Under the pieces are notes generated by a model that ran no database searches, had not been told where the DNA came from, and worked only from the letters and a program-made list of their open reading frames with translations. From NCBI RefSeq assembly GCF_002088975.1, contig NZ_NCST01000019.1, positions 1 to 64,000 of the forward strand: a stretch of DNA of 64,000 nt, in the 5' to 3' direction. The position numbers and the translations under genes are program-made. Below are positions 16,375 through 25,014 of the stretch, piece by piece. Numbering within the stretch: the stretch's first letter is position 1; every line of letters begins with the position of its first letter. This DNA is from Henriciella aquimarina (lineage in GTDB: Bacteria; Pseudomonadota; Alphaproteobacteria; Caulobacterales; Hyphomonadaceae).

Positions 16375-18360
16375 TTATTGGCCAGATGAAGCGGCGGATG
16401 CGCCGGTATGCGAGTCCACGAAGGCGGCAAGCGATTTCAAGGTTTCCAGCCGTGGGTCGCTTTCGCTGAGGCTATGGTCACCTTTGTCTAGCGTCACAAG
16501 AGTTGCTGGCTTGCCGGCCTGCTTGAGCGCCGTGTACATGCGCTGGCTCTGGTCTGGCGGAACGATCAGGTCGTTTTTCCCATGGATGAGAAGGATGGGC
16601 GCAGCGTAGTCCTCAATATGTCCTATGGGCGATGATGACCCCAGGGTCTCCGTATCGGTCTCACCCAGAATTCGTTGCCAGCTCGCAACGAGCTGGTCGT
16701 CAATATAGCGTTCCCGGTAGTCCTTCATCAGGGTGATGATGTCAGTGACCGGGCCGTAAGCGGCGCTACAGGCATAAAGATCCGGGGCAAGGGCGGCGCC
16801 CATCAAGGCCGTAAAGCCGTTATTGCCCACGCCGAGGATGCATATGCGGTCCGCATCCGCCATGCCATCAGAAATCATGGCCGTCACGCCAGCGGCGATA
16901 TCCGCCACCTGGAATGTGTCTTCCAGCGTGTTGCCGGATGAAATGTAAGCTCCGCCAAAGGTGGCTGTACCACGCATTGTCGGCTGCAAGACAAGATAGC
17001 CTCGGTTTGCGAAGAATTGGGCCATCCAGTCAAAGTCGCCATACTCTCTGACGATCGCGCCGGTTTGCGGCAGGACGACCATTGGCAGGTTCGAGCCAGC
17101 CTGGATCGTCTTGCCCGGCGGGACGGTCACGGTGGCAGTCAGGACAGTTCCGTCTTCGCCGGGATAGTTGATGGAATAAACCTGCCCAACGGCTTCAGGC
17201 GGGATGTCCTTTCTGGTCGAGGCGAGCTTCATGGCTTTGCCGGTCTTGCTGTTATAGAGCAGCCAGAAATCAGCCTGGCGACCATCAAAGATCCGGTAGA
17301 GCACCCGATTGCGATCATCCGACCAGGAATCGATGGTGATCGTGGCTCCTGGCAAATTCCGGCTGAGCTGCGTGTAGTTGGCGTCCAGCCGTTCATCTAC
17401 GAAAGCATAGGTCGGCCTACTCCCCGAGTATCGCACTCCCAGTGCATGACGGTTGGTATCGGTATAAACGCGCTCGATGTCGTGGCCGTCCTTTTTCAGC
17501 ACGCCGCGTTCAATGCTTCCGTCAAACCGGATGATCGACAGCTCGTCATAGCGACGGGTTTGCTCCAGATAGTCACGGAAGTAGAGGCCATCCTCGTTCT
17601 CAGTAACGGCAACCGTCCACATAGGATATTCGCGCGCATCGGACTGCTCGTAAAACGTCCGCCAGGCTGATCCGTTTTTCACTTGCAGGGCAAATTGATG
17701 GGTCTCGAAGTCATAGCTTTCACGCACTAGCGGCGCACCCGTTCGATCGACGAACCAGTCGTAGGTGTCGGCTTCGCCTATACCGTGCGTAAAGCCTCGG
17801 CCGGAATCAGGGTCGGCGCGAAGCAGGTTCCGGCGAATGGCTCCGCCCTTATTGCCAACAAAGGCGGGAATCAGAAGCTGGCCGTTGTCGAGTCGGCCAA
17901 CAATGTAACTCAGGTCGAGCTGGTAGGGCAGAATGCGGTCTTCACGCGACAGCAGGCCGATTGTCTTGCCATTGGCGAGATTGAGAACCATGACCGCCGC
18001 GATCTCCATGCGCCTTTGCCAAGACCTTTGAGGCCCTGCAGGGGCTGACGCCATGAGCAGCAGGTGGTCGGGATCCCCGAAGCGAATATAATTGGTTTCA
18101 AGGTCCCGTGCGTCGAAGGCATGCGTATAGGCTTTTGCCTCCAGGTCATAAACCTGAACCTCCCTGTGATCGTCGGCATATGTCAGCAGAGCGACCCGTT
18201 GGCCGTCGGGTGAGATTTGCGCGTCAATGACGGATGGGAGTCGACCATACGCTTCGATAGGGGGATGGACAGTTTGAGCCAGCGCAGAGCCGGACAGGCC
18301 GAACAGAAGCCCCGCCATTGCAACGATTACAGATCTCACGGGGCCCCTCCGTCTTTCCAC
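16375..18360 (-). CDS. S9-family (prolyl oligopeptidase-like) protein lacking the nucleophile
   Basis: A 661-residue secreted protein. Residues 1-29 are a signal peptide (ending GSALAQ). An N-terminal beta-propeller-like half (ISPDGQRVALLTY and similar blades) leads into a C-terminal alpha/beta-hydrolase domain from about residue 400. The normal nucleophile elbow is G-x-S-x-G-G; here it is GVGNNG at 510-515, with Gly512 in the serine position. The codons GGC GTG GGC AAT AAC GGC are read directly. The Asp (Asp597, HGKND) and His (His629, KGDHS) remain. So it is probably not a peptidase and may bind peptides or be a recent loss. It is convergent with the aldehyde dehydrogenase gene. Confidence 0.85.
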   Translation of the reverse strand: MERRRGPVRSVIVAMAGLLFGLSGSALAQTVHPPIEAYGRLPSVIDAQISPDGQRVALLTYADDHREVQVYDLEAKAYTHAFDARDLETNYIRFGDPDHLLLMASAPAGPQRSWQRRMEIAAVMVLNLANGKTIGLLSREDRILPYQLDLSYIVGRLDNGQLLIPAFVGNKGGAIRRNLLRADPDSGRGFTHGIGEADTYDWFVDRTGAPLVRESYDFETHQFALQVKNGSAWRTFYEQSDAREYPMWTVAVTENEDGLYFRDYLEQTRRYDELSIIRFDGSIERGVLKKDGHDIERVYTDTNRHALGVRYSGSRPTYAFVDERLDANYTQLSRNLPGATITIDSWSDDRNRVLYRIFDGRQADFWLLYNSKTGKAMKLASTRKDIPPEAVGQVYSINYPGEDGTVLTATVTVPPGKTIQAGSNLPMVVLPQTGAIVREYGDFDWMAQFFANRGYLVLQPTMRGTATFGGAYISSGNTLEDTFQVADIAAGVTAMISDGMADADRICILGVGNNGFTALMGAALAPDLYACSAAYGPVTDIITLMKDYRERYIDDQLVASWQRILGETDTETLGSSSPIGHIEDYAAPILLIHGKNDLIVPPDQSQRMYTALKQAGKPATLVTLDKGDHSLSESDPRLETLKSLAAFVDSHTGASAASSGQ

Positions 18361-18442
18361 GACGAAAAGGCTTAGCCTCAGGTGCTGAGGGGATCAACCT
18401 GAATTGAAACTGTCACATCAGAGGTTTGGGGCAGAGCGAGCC

Positions 18443-19960
18443 CTACCGCTTCAAGAAGTCCGGGATGTCGCCGCCGAAGCCGCGCACGCCGTCGGCGGCG
18501 GGTTCCAGCTCGTCCTTGCCGCGCTTCCGGTCCTTGCCGGAGCCCTTGCGGCCCTCATTTCGCGAGGGTTTCGGCTTGTCGGCTTTTGCGGGTTTGTCCT
18601 CGGATTTAGCGGCCGGCTTTCTCGAGGGCTTTTCCTCTGCCGGAGCGCTTTCAGCCGGTGCCTCCTCGCGGGGCTTGTTGCGGCTGCGTCCCCCGCGGGA
18701 GCGTCCGCCCTTGCTGTCGCCGCTGCGGCTGCTACTGCCGCGGCGTCCGCCACGACCCCGACGACCGCCAGTGTCTTCCGGCAGGTTTTCGAGTTCGTCG
18801 GCCAGACCTTCGGGCATCAGTTCCTCGACATCGGTCTGGATCATCTTCATCACGCCCGCCCAGGACTTTTCGTCGTCGGGGCCGACAATGGTGACGCTTT
18901 CACCCTTGCGGCCGGCCCGGCCGGTACGCCCGATGCGGTGGACATAGTCCTCGTCCTTGGGCGGGGGGGCATAGTTGAAGACGTGGCTCACATCCGGCAC
19001 GTCGAGACCGCGCGCGGCGACGTCTGAGGCGACCAGCAGTTTCAGGTCGCCCTCGCGGAAGCGGTCGAGCGTCTGCGTACGGTAGGCTTGCGGCAGGTCG
19101 CCATGGATGGCGGCGGCATCGAAGCCATGTTTGTTCAGCGACTTGGTGACGATATCGACTTCGCGCTTGCGGTTGCAGAAGACGATGCCGTTCTTGACGT
19201 CGCGCGTTTCGATTGCGCGCCGCAGCGCCGTGCGTTTGGCCTTGTCGTCGTCGCGGCCGATCTTGATTACGAACTGCTTGATCGTTTCAGCGGTCTGGGC
19301 CTGGCGGGCAACCTCGATCTTTTTCGGATCCTTCTGGAAGCGCTGGGCGAGCTTGTTGATCTCCGGCGGCATGGTCGCCGAGAAGAGCAGCGTCTGACGG
19401 CGCGGCGGCAGCAGGGCGCAAATCTTTTCGATGTCCGGGATGAAGCCCATGTCGAGCATCCGGTCGGCCTCGTCGATGACGAGAATCTCGACGCCGGTCA
19501 GCAGGATCTTGCCGCGCTCGAACTGGTCGATCAGGCGGCCCGGCGTGGCGATGAGGACATCGACGCCGCGCATCAGCTTCTGTTCCTGCTCCTTGAAGGA
19601 GACCCCGCCGATGAGGAGCGCCATTTCGAGCTTCAGGTTCTTGCCATACTTCTCGAAGTTTTCGGCGACCTGGGCGGCGAGTTCGCGCGTCGGGGCGAGG
19701 ATCAGGGTGCGTGGCATGCGGGCACGCGCGCGGCCCTGTTCGAGGCGGTGGATCATCGGCAGCACGAAGGCGGCCGTCTTGCCGGTGCCGGTCTGGGCAA
19801 TGCCGGTTACGTCGCCGCCGAGCAGGACATGCGGAATCGCCTGGGCCTGGATCGGGGTGGGCGAATCGTAGCCCGCCTCTTCGATGGCCTCGAGGATTTT
19901 CGGTCCGAGCCCCAGCGCAGCAAACGTGGTTTTCGGCAGATCGTCTTGTTTTTCAGTCAA
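18443..19960 (-). CDS. DEAD-box RNA helicase, RhlE type
   Basis: A helicase of about 505 residues. Motifs in order: Q motif (GYDSPTPIQAQAIPH), I (AQTGTGKTAAF), Ia (PTRELAAQV), DEAD (VIDEADRMLDMGF), III (FSATMP), then the second RecA domain with VASDVAARGLDVPDV and HRIGRTGRAGRKG. From about residue 380 comes a long basic Gly/Arg/Ser- and Lys/Pro-rich tail ending GDIPDFLKR, typical of alphaproteobacterial RhlE proteins and likely to bind RNA. It would remodel RNA in ribosome assembly, decay or cold response. I choose TTG at 19960, with AAGAGA 6-11 bases upstream; the ATG at 20050 adds 30 residues unlike the family. Confidence 0.92.
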   Translation of the reverse strand: MTEKQDDLPKTTFAALGLGPKILEAIEEAGYDSPTPIQAQAIPHVLLGGDVTGIAQTGTGKTAAFVLPMIHRLEQGRARARMPRTLILAPTRELAAQVAENFEKYGKNLKLEMALLIGGVSFKEQEQKLMRGVDVLIATPGRLIDQFERGKILLTGVEILVIDEADRMLDMGFIPDIEKICALLPPRRQTLLFSATMPPEINKLAQRFQKDPKKIEVARQAQTAETIKQFVIKIGRDDDKAKRTALRRAIETRDVKNGIVFCNRKREVDIVTKSLNKHGFDAAAIHGDLPQAYRTQTLDRFREGDLKLLVASDVAARGLDVPDVSHVFNYAPPPKDEDYVHRIGRTGRAGRKGESVTIVGPDDEKSWAGVMKMIQTDVEELMPEGLADELENLPEDTGGRRGRGGRRGSSSRSGDSKGGRSRGGRSRNKPREEAPAESAPAEEKPSRKPAAKSEDKPAKADKPKPSRNEGRKGSGKDRKRGKDELEPAADGVRGFGGDIPDFLKR

Positions 19961-20125
19961 AAAATTTCTCTTTCGGGTGGTGGAATTATATCGCTCGGAT
20001 AACTGCCCGGATGGCAGCAGGCCCGGGCGCTTCCATGCCCGGAAGAACATATTGGCGCTGCCATACTCTATTTTTTGCAGGTGCGAAAGGGGGCTGGACA
20101 GTGTGGTGACGGGCGCCCCGGCCCC

Positions 20126-20163
20126 GAAAACGAAAAAGGCCCGCTTCTCGGAAGAAGCGGGCC
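20126..20163 (-). terminator. Rho-independent terminator for sodB
   Basis: An 11-base-pair stem (20138-20148 with 20153-20163) and a 4-base loop, followed on the minus strand by TTTTTCGTTTT. It lies 37 bases past the sodB stop. Confidence 0.85.
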
Positions 20164-20199
20164 CGGCCTGATTTTGAATATTCTCAGGCGTTCTTTTGA

Positions 20200-20805
20200 C
20201 TAGCTTGCATCAGCCAGGTTCTGGTTCACGAAGTCCCAATTGATCAGATTGTCGATGAAGGCGTCCATATAGCCGGGACGCGAATTCTGATAATCGAGAT
20301 AGTAGGCGTGTTCCCACACATCCATGGTGAGCAGCGGGGTGGCGCCATCTTCGGTCACCGGGGTTTCAGCGTTCGGCGTCTTGCGGATTTCCAGCTTGCC
20401 GCCCTTGAGGACGAGCCAAGCCCAGCCGGACCCGAACTGGCCACCGCCTGCCGCCTTGAACTGCTTGGCGAACTCGTCATACGAGCCGAAATCGGCATCG
20501 ATCTTGTCGGCAATCGCGCCGGTCGGCTTGCCGCCGCCACCGGGCTTCATCGAGTGCCAGTAGAAGGTATGGTTCCAGACTTGGGCGGAGTTGTTGAAGA
20601 GCCCGGCCTTGGAGGAATCCTTGGCGGCGTCCTTGATGATCTGCTCAAGCGGGGCGTTTTCGTGATCGGTGCCTTCAATCAGTTTGTTGAGGTTGTTCAC
20701 ATACGCCTGATGGTGTTTTCCGTAGTGGTAATTGAGCGTCTCTTCTGAGATGTGTGGTGCCAGCGCATCTCGGGAGTAGGGCAGGGGTGGAAGTTCAAAT
20801 GCCAT
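20200..20805 (-). CDS. sodB: Superoxide dismutase, Fe type
   Basis: A 201-residue cytoplasmic enzyme that converts superoxide to oxygen and hydrogen peroxide. Metal ligands are His27 (NYHYGKHH), the His in QVWNHTFYWHSM, and Asp and His in TMDVWEHAYYLDYQN. The AQVWNHTFYWHSM segment and the GSGWAWLVLK stretch point to iron rather than manganese, although cambialistic use cannot be excluded. Length is normal. AAGGAG lies 8 bases before the ATG, and a strong terminator follows, so it is probably a single-gene unit. It is divergent from the phytoene-synthase-like gene, with a 56-base AT-rich spacer. Confidence 0.96.
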   Translation of the reverse strand: MAFELPPLPYSRDALAPHISEETLNYHYGKHHQAYVNNLNKLIEGTDHENAPLEQIIKDAAKDSSKAGLFNNSAQVWNHTFYWHSMKPGGGGKPTGAIADKIDADFGSYDEFAKQFKAAGGGQFGSGWAWLVLKGGKLEIRKTPNAETPVTEDGATPLLTMDVWEHAYYLDYQNSRPGYMDAFIDNLINWDFVNQNLADAS

Positions 20806-20861
20806 AAGGGTCGCTCCTTTTGTGTTGAGTATATTTAGTTTTGTAGCGCGTCGCGGTTCAT

Positions 20862-21521
20862 ATGGGTTCCATGCCAGCTTCTGCCACCCTTACAAGCCCT
20901 GAAATTTGGGCAAATATTGATGAGCGCATGCGAAACGGCGATGAGGATCGCTGGCTTTCGTCCCGCTATGCCCCCAAACCGGAGCGCCGGGCCCTTATAG
21001 CACTCTATGCCTTTGCCTGGGAGCTTGCCCGCGTCCGTCTGGTCGTGACCGAACCGGGGCTGGGGGCGATCCGTTTTCAGTGGTGGCGCGATACCCTGGA
21101 AGCGTTCGAGAAGGGCGAGAAACCGCGTGAGCATGAGGTTGTCGGTGCCCTGGCCGACATGCTGGCGGAAGATCGCTACCGCCTCGACGCGCTCAAACGT
21201 CTCGTCGACCATTATGAGGATGCCTTCGAAGATGCCGATCGGGCTCAACAACCCGAAGCCTTGCTGACGGCCACAGCTGCCCAGGTGTTGGCGGATGCGC
21301 ATGGATGGGGCCGGCACATCGCCTCGCTTGCCCCGCATGTGGCGGCCCTGAGGCGCGGCGAGAAGGTTGGCTATGGTCCGGTTGTCCCGCAGGCGCCGGT
21401 TTCGATACGCCCGGCCATCGCGCATCTGCGCCTTCGCCGGATCTACGGAAAAACGAATGAGCCTGGCAATCTCTCCAAGCGCCTCTGTGTCATGCGCGGC
21501 GCGATGAGCGGTAAGGTCTGA
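20862..21521 (+). CDS. Squalene/phytoene synthase-family protein, probably non-catalytic (NDUFAF6-like)
   Basis: A 219-residue protein with the squalene/phytoene synthase fold, shorter than the usual 280-350. Recognisable parts are DRWLSSRYAPKPERRALIALYAFAWELARVR and AIRFQWWRDTLEAF. The first Asp-rich motif (DDxxD after the YAF segment in true synthases) is replaced by LARVR, and the second is not seen. So prenyl-diphosphate condensation is unlikely. Short homologues of this kind relate to NDUFAF6, a complex I assembly factor, and an assembly role is my inference. An ATG at 20871 is an alternative start. It is convergent with the CHAD gene, with 6 bases between. Confidence 0.8.
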   Translation: MGSMPASATLTSPEIWANIDERMRNGDEDRWLSSRYAPKPERRALIALYAFAWELARVRLVVTEPGLGAIRFQWWRDTLEAFEKGEKPREHEVVGALADMLAEDRYRLDALKRLVDHYEDAFEDADRAQQPEALLTATAAQVLADAHGWGRHIASLAPHVAALRRGEKVGYGPVVPQAPVSIRPAIAHLRLRRIYGKTNEPGNLSKRLCVMRGAMSGKV

Positions 21522-21527
21522 AGCCCC

Positions 21528-22412
21528 CTAGGCGGCCAGGTCCCAATATTTCGTCCAGCGCGCCGCGAAGGCGTCCGGCGTCTCGGCGAACATCTTGCCG
21601 CCGCGCCTGAAGCATCGCTCGGCCAGTGTTTCCTGGCGCGCGGCACACAGGGCCCCGACGAGTTCAAGCGTGTCGGTCTTGTCCGGGATCAGGTCTTCGG
21701 CGGCCTCGACAAGCACGGCAAGATCATGGTGATCGCCCAGATCGTCTGAGAGTTTGTCGGCTTCCGAGGCCCAGCCTTCGAGCACGGGCGGCCAGACCTT
21801 GCGGATGAGCCGTGCATGATACCAGTGATATTTCACGCGCTTGCGCCATTCGTGAAAATCCTCAGTTTTCCCGCTCTTGCGCGCCTTTTCCATCGCCTTG
21901 CGCGCCCGGCTATATGTCTTGGCGACGCTGGCGGAGAAGGCGTCGGCGCCAGTTTCGTCCAGGGACCAGTCTTCGGCGCGCTCCAGGGCTTCGCGGAAAA
22001 TGAGCCGCATATCGGCCAGCTTCTCCTCGACTTCGCTTTCGTCGACAGCCTCCCGGCGGCTTTCGAGCGGTTTGCGCATCGGGTCGAGGGCGGCCTTCTT
22101 CAGCTCCGTGCCAAAATGATGTTCGAGATCGTTCAGGGATTCCAGGACAGCCTTGCTGTCGCGCACGCCTGAGAGTGTGCGGGCGGCATCGCGGAGGGTC
22201 TTGTTCTCCTCGGAATAGTCCTCGAAGGCGGTGCGCACAAAGCGGAGCAGGCCGCGCATCTTCTTGCAGCGCTTGCGGATCTGGTGGACCTTTTCCGGCC
22301 GCGAGAGCGTATCGCCACGCAATTCTTCCAAGCCGCTTTCAAGCTGGCTTTTTGCGATGCGGCGAAAACCGGCTTCAACGCTCTCGTCGGCGTGTTTGAA
22401 AGAATAGGCCAT
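21528..22412 (-). CDS. CHAD-domain protein
   Basis: A 294-residue helical protein with one CHAD domain over most of its length. Conserved basic/His positions are seen in EKVHQIRKRCKKMRGLLRF, SGVRDSKAVLESL, DFHEWRKRVKYHWYHARL and LSDDLGDHHDLAVL. CHAD domains bind inorganic polyphosphate through His and Lys/Arg surfaces. There is no CYTH (triphosphatase) domain attached or nearby. No signal peptide, so it is cytoplasmic or granule-associated. The ATG at 22412 has a perfect AGGAGG 4 bases upstream; the longer frame is rejected. It could sit on polyphosphate granules. Confidence 0.9.
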   Translation of the reverse strand: MAYSFKHADESVEAGFRRIAKSQLESGLEELRGDTLSRPEKVHQIRKRCKKMRGLLRFVRTAFEDYSEENKTLRDAARTLSGVRDSKAVLESLNDLEHHFGTELKKAALDPMRKPLESRREAVDESEVEEKLADMRLIFREALERAEDWSLDETGADAFSASVAKTYSRARKAMEKARKSGKTEDFHEWRKRVKYHWYHARLIRKVWPPVLEGWASEADKLSDDLGDHHDLAVLVEAAEDLIPDKTDTLELVGALCAARQETLAERCFRRGGKMFAETPDAFAARWTKYWDLAA

Positions 22413-22540
22413 GATGCCTCCTGAGGTGAGTTTAGCCCGATCATGCGATGATGGAACCCGGTGCGGCGCTGTCACGCATTGAGCGGGCGGATCGCACGGG
22501 GCAAAGAACTCCCTTTCGCGAAAAACCGTTCCGGGACCTC

Positions 22541-22933
22541 ATGCACGTAAAATCTCTTGAAGAGCCGGAGTTGGCGACCGTCCTCTGGCGCGGCGTGCAG
22601 CTGCGTTGCCCGCGATGCGGGGTGGGCCGGCTTCTCTCCGGCTATCTGAGGCAGGCGCCGGCCTGCAGCGGGTGTGGCCTGGAAACCGGTGACATCCGCG
22701 CCGATGACGGCCCGCCCTGGCTGACCCTGCTGGTGACGGGCCATCTGCTGGCACCGTTCATGATCATTGCCTTCATGACGAACGTCATGCCGATGTGGCT
22801 GGTGACCCTGTTGATGGCCGGGCTGGCTGTCGGCCTCTGTCTTGCCATCCTGCCACGGGCCAAGGGGGTCTTCATTGCTGCGATCTGGAAGCTCGGCGCG
22901 CAGACGTCCGCCGACCTCACCGACGAGTCCTAG
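22541..22933 (+). CDS. DUF983 membrane protein (copy 1)
   Basis: A protein of about 130 residues in the DUF983 family. It has a zinc-ribbon-like pair of CxxC motifs, CPRCGVG and CSGCGLE, near the N-terminus, then DDGPPWLTLLVTGHLLAPFMI and a second hydrophobic helix, and ends with LPRAKGVFIAAIWKLG, which matches the family. Function is unknown; relatives are small inner-membrane proteins. ATG at 22541 matches the family start best; the frame opens at 22448. Its stop overlaps the nitroreductase stop on the other strand inside CTAG. A second copy lies at 24606. Confidence 0.8.
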   Translation: MHVKSLEEPELATVLWRGVQLRCPRCGVGRLLSGYLRQAPACSGCGLETGDIRADDGPPWLTLLVTGHLLAPFMIIAFMTNVMPMWLVTLLMAGLAVGLCLAILPRAKGVFIAAIWKLGAQTSADLTDES

Positions 22934-23607
22934 TCCTCGAAGCCGAGAAACGTTGCCGCTTCGTCGACGGATTTGCGCTTCGAGACGACGGCATTGGCCG
23001 GGAAGTTGTCATCCGGCCAGCCCATCGCGACACAGGTCTGGATCACCTGGTTGTCGGGGATCTGGGCATGCTCGCGCACGACCGGGCTCTGCATGATGCC
23101 CTGGGAGTTGATCACGCAGCCGAGGCCGCGATTCCAGGCGGTGTTCACGATACAGTTCACCACGCCGCCACAGTCGAACGGCGCAATGTCGCTGCCCTGA
23201 ATCGACTTGTCATAGGTCACCACGATAGAGACCGGCGCATCGAATTGGCGGAAGCCGCGCAGCACCCAGTCCATGCGCGCCTCCTTGTCATGGCGCTCGA
23301 TGCCCATGACGGCGAAGAGCTGCTTGGCGATCTCGATCTGGCGCTCGCGGTGGACGCCTTCATAGCCCGGCCCCATGCGGAACTCGCGGCTATCGGGCAC
23401 GCCTGCGACATTGCGTTCGACATTGCCTTCGCGGATCCGGTCGAGCACGGCGCCGGAGACGACATAGAAGTTCCAGGGCTGGGTGTTCAGCGAGGTCGGG
23501 GCGCGCATGGCGGTTTCGAGGATTTCCCGGATCAGCGCCTTCGGCACCGGCTTGTCCAGATAGCCGCGAATGCTGCGGCGCGTGCGGACAACCTCTTCAT
23601 ACTCCAT
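22930..23607 (-). CDS. Nitroreductase-family FMN protein
   Basis: A 225-residue flavoprotein. FMN-contact signs are VRTRRSIRGYLDKPVPKALI near the N-terminus, AMRAPTSLNTQPWNFYVVSG, and the GLGCVINSQGIMQS and VAMGWPDDNFPANAV segments near the C-terminus. It would reduce nitro-aromatics, quinones or enones with NAD(P)H; the natural substrate is unknown. Length is normal. It is divergent from terC (135 bases between) and convergent with the DUF983 gene, sharing a stop-codon overlap. Confidence 0.9.
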   Translation of the reverse strand: MEYEEVVRTRRSIRGYLDKPVPKALIREILETAMRAPTSLNTQPWNFYVVSGAVLDRIREGNVERNVAGVPDSREFRMGPGYEGVHRERQIEIAKQLFAVMGIERHDKEARMDWVLRGFRQFDAPVSIVVTYDKSIQGSDIAPFDCGGVVNCIVNTAWNRGLGCVINSQGIMQSPVVREHAQIPDNQVIQTCVAMGWPDDNFPANAVVSKRKSVDEAATFLGFED

Positions 23608-23647
23608 GGCCCTTGTCTCCTCCCGGTGATTGCTTGTCCGCGAAGCT

Positions 23648-23681
23648 AGAGCGCTGCCGCAAGGGCAGCCAAGCCCGCTCT
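23648..23681 (+). promoter_or_regulatory. Structured leader hairpin upstream of terC
   Basis: A two-part hairpin: outer stem AGAGCG/CGCTCT (23648-23653 with 23676-23681) enclosing CTGCC-GCAAG-GGCAG (23654-23668). It ends about 60 bases before the terC ATG. TerC-family genes in other bacteria are controlled by the manganese-sensing yybP-ykoY riboswitch, but I do not see that motif's conserved bases here. It may instead be part of the nitroreductase leader. Confidence 0.25.
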
Positions 23682-23742
23682 TGCGGAACCGTGCCCTGCG
23701 CTATGGATTTCTACCGAGCACAAAAGAGAAGAGGGGCATTTC

Positions 23743-24552
23743 ATGGCCGATGTCATCGCCGTTTTCGCAGCGCCGGAGGCCTGGGCGGCGCTGGCGACAC
23801 TGATCGTGCTCGAGATCGTGCTCGGCATCGACAATCTCGTCTTCATCTCTATCCTCACCAACAAGTTGCCCGAAGATCAGCGCCCGGCCGCGAGGCGGAT
23901 CGGCATCGGCCTCGCCCTGATTCTGCGGCTTGTCCTGTTGGCAGGGATCGCCTGGCTTGTCGGGCTGACCGCTACGGTGATCGATCTCGGCATCTCCGGC
24001 CCGCCCGGTGCGCATGGCGAGGTCACCTTCGAGACGGCCTTTTCCTGGCGGGACATCATCCTCATCGCCGGCGGCCTCTTCCTCGTCTGGAAGGCGACGA
24101 CCGAGATCCACCACAATATCGACCCGGAGCCGAGCCAGACCGTCTTCGCTGGCGGCAAGGCCGGGATCGGCTTTGCGAGCGCGATCGTGCAGATCATCCT
24201 GCTCGACATGGTGTTTTCGATCGATTCCATCCTGACGGCGGTCGGCATGACCGATCACCTGCCGATCATGGTCGTGGCCGTCATTGTCGCCGTCCTGACC
24301 ATGCTGGCAGCCGCCGGGCCGCTGGCACGCTTCATCAACCGCAATCCGACCGTGGTGATGCTGGCGCTCGCCTTCCTCCTGATGATTGGCATGGTGTTGA
24401 TCGCCGACGGATTCGGCGTGCATGTGCCCAAGGGCTACATCTATGCGGCCATGGCCTTCTCGGTCTTTGTCGAGGTGCTGAACCTGATCGCGCGGAAGAA
24501 AACGATCATGGGGCCTGACGCTGACATCACACCGGGGGCGCCGCGCGCCTGA
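23743..24552 (+). CDS. TerC-family integral membrane protein
   Basis: A 269-residue inner-membrane protein with about seven hydrophobic helices. The family motifs are [20 protein letters not shown] near the start and [21 protein letters not shown] in the middle; the Asp residues in the membrane are thought to bind metal. TerC/Alx/YkoY proteins export manganese or help load metal onto secreted proteins. Length suits the YkoY/TerC subgroup without CBS domains. GAGGGG lies 6 bases before the ATG. A DUF983 gene follows after 53 bases on the same strand. A hairpin is seen in the leader. Confidence 0.9.
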   Translation: MADVIAVFAAPEAWAALATLIVLEIVLGIDNLVFISILTNKLPEDQRPAARRIGIGLALILRLVLLAGIAWLVGLTATVIDLGISGPPGAHGEVTFETAFSWRDIILIAGGLFLVWKATTEIHHNIDPEPSQTVFAGGKAGIGFASAIVQIILLDMVFSIDSILTAVGMTDHLPIMVVAVIVAVLTMLAAAGPLARFINRNPTVVMLALAFLLMIGMVLIADGFGVHVPKGYIYAAMAFSVFVEVLNLIARKKTIMGPDADITPGAPRA

Positions 24553-24605
24553 TGCGCGCCCCCGCCGCACTTCCATAACGCAGGAATTGGGGCCATCTAT
24601 GGGAC

Positions 24606-25007
24606 ATGTTCGATCATCCCGTCCAGTCCGGCCTGAGGCTCAGATGCCCGCGTTGCGAGAAGGGCAAGCTCTTCCGCGCCTATCTCAAATTCAATGACGA
24701 GTGCCCCGTTTGCGGCCAGGATTTCCGCATGGCCGACACCGCCGACGGCCCGGCCTTCTTTGTCGGCTTTCTGGTGATGGTGCTGTTTGCGCCCTTCTAC
24801 TTCATCCTGCCGGTCGTTCCGGTTGGGTTGTGGCTGAAGATCGGGCTGTGGATCATGCTGCTGTCGATGATGATCGGGCTCGCGCTTTTCCTGCTGCCGC
24901 CGTTCAAGGGCGTCCTGTTCAACCTGCAGATCCGCAACAAGGCCGAAGAGGCCCAGTGGTCGAAGACCGGCGCGCATGGCCAGCCGCCAAAAGGCTGGAA
25001 GCATTAA
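24606..25007 (+). CDS. DUF983 membrane protein (copy 2)
   Basis: A 133-residue homologue of the protein at 22541. It has CPRCEKG and CPVCGQD zinc-ribbon motifs, then DTADGPAFFVGFLVMVLFAPFYF, a second hydrophobic segment LWIMLLSMMIGLALFLLPPF, and KGVLFNLQIRNKAEEA. The start MFDHPVQSGLRLRCPRC is family-like. It lies downstream of terC on the same strand. Function unknown; both copies bracket the nitroreductase and TerC genes. Its stop is 7 bases from the stop of the LRAT-like gene on the other strand. Confidence 0.88.
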   Translation: MFDHPVQSGLRLRCPRCEKGKLFRAYLKFNDECPVCGQDFRMADTADGPAFFVGFLVMVLFAPFYFILPVVPVGLWLKIGLWIMLLSMMIGLALFLLPPFKGVLFNLQIRNKAEEAQWSKTGAHGQPPKGWKH

Positions 25008-25014
25008 GGCAGGG

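Noticed and set aside
23608-23742. yybP-ykoY manganese riboswitch before terC
   Set aside because: A hairpin exists but the conserved core sequence of that riboswitch is not seen.
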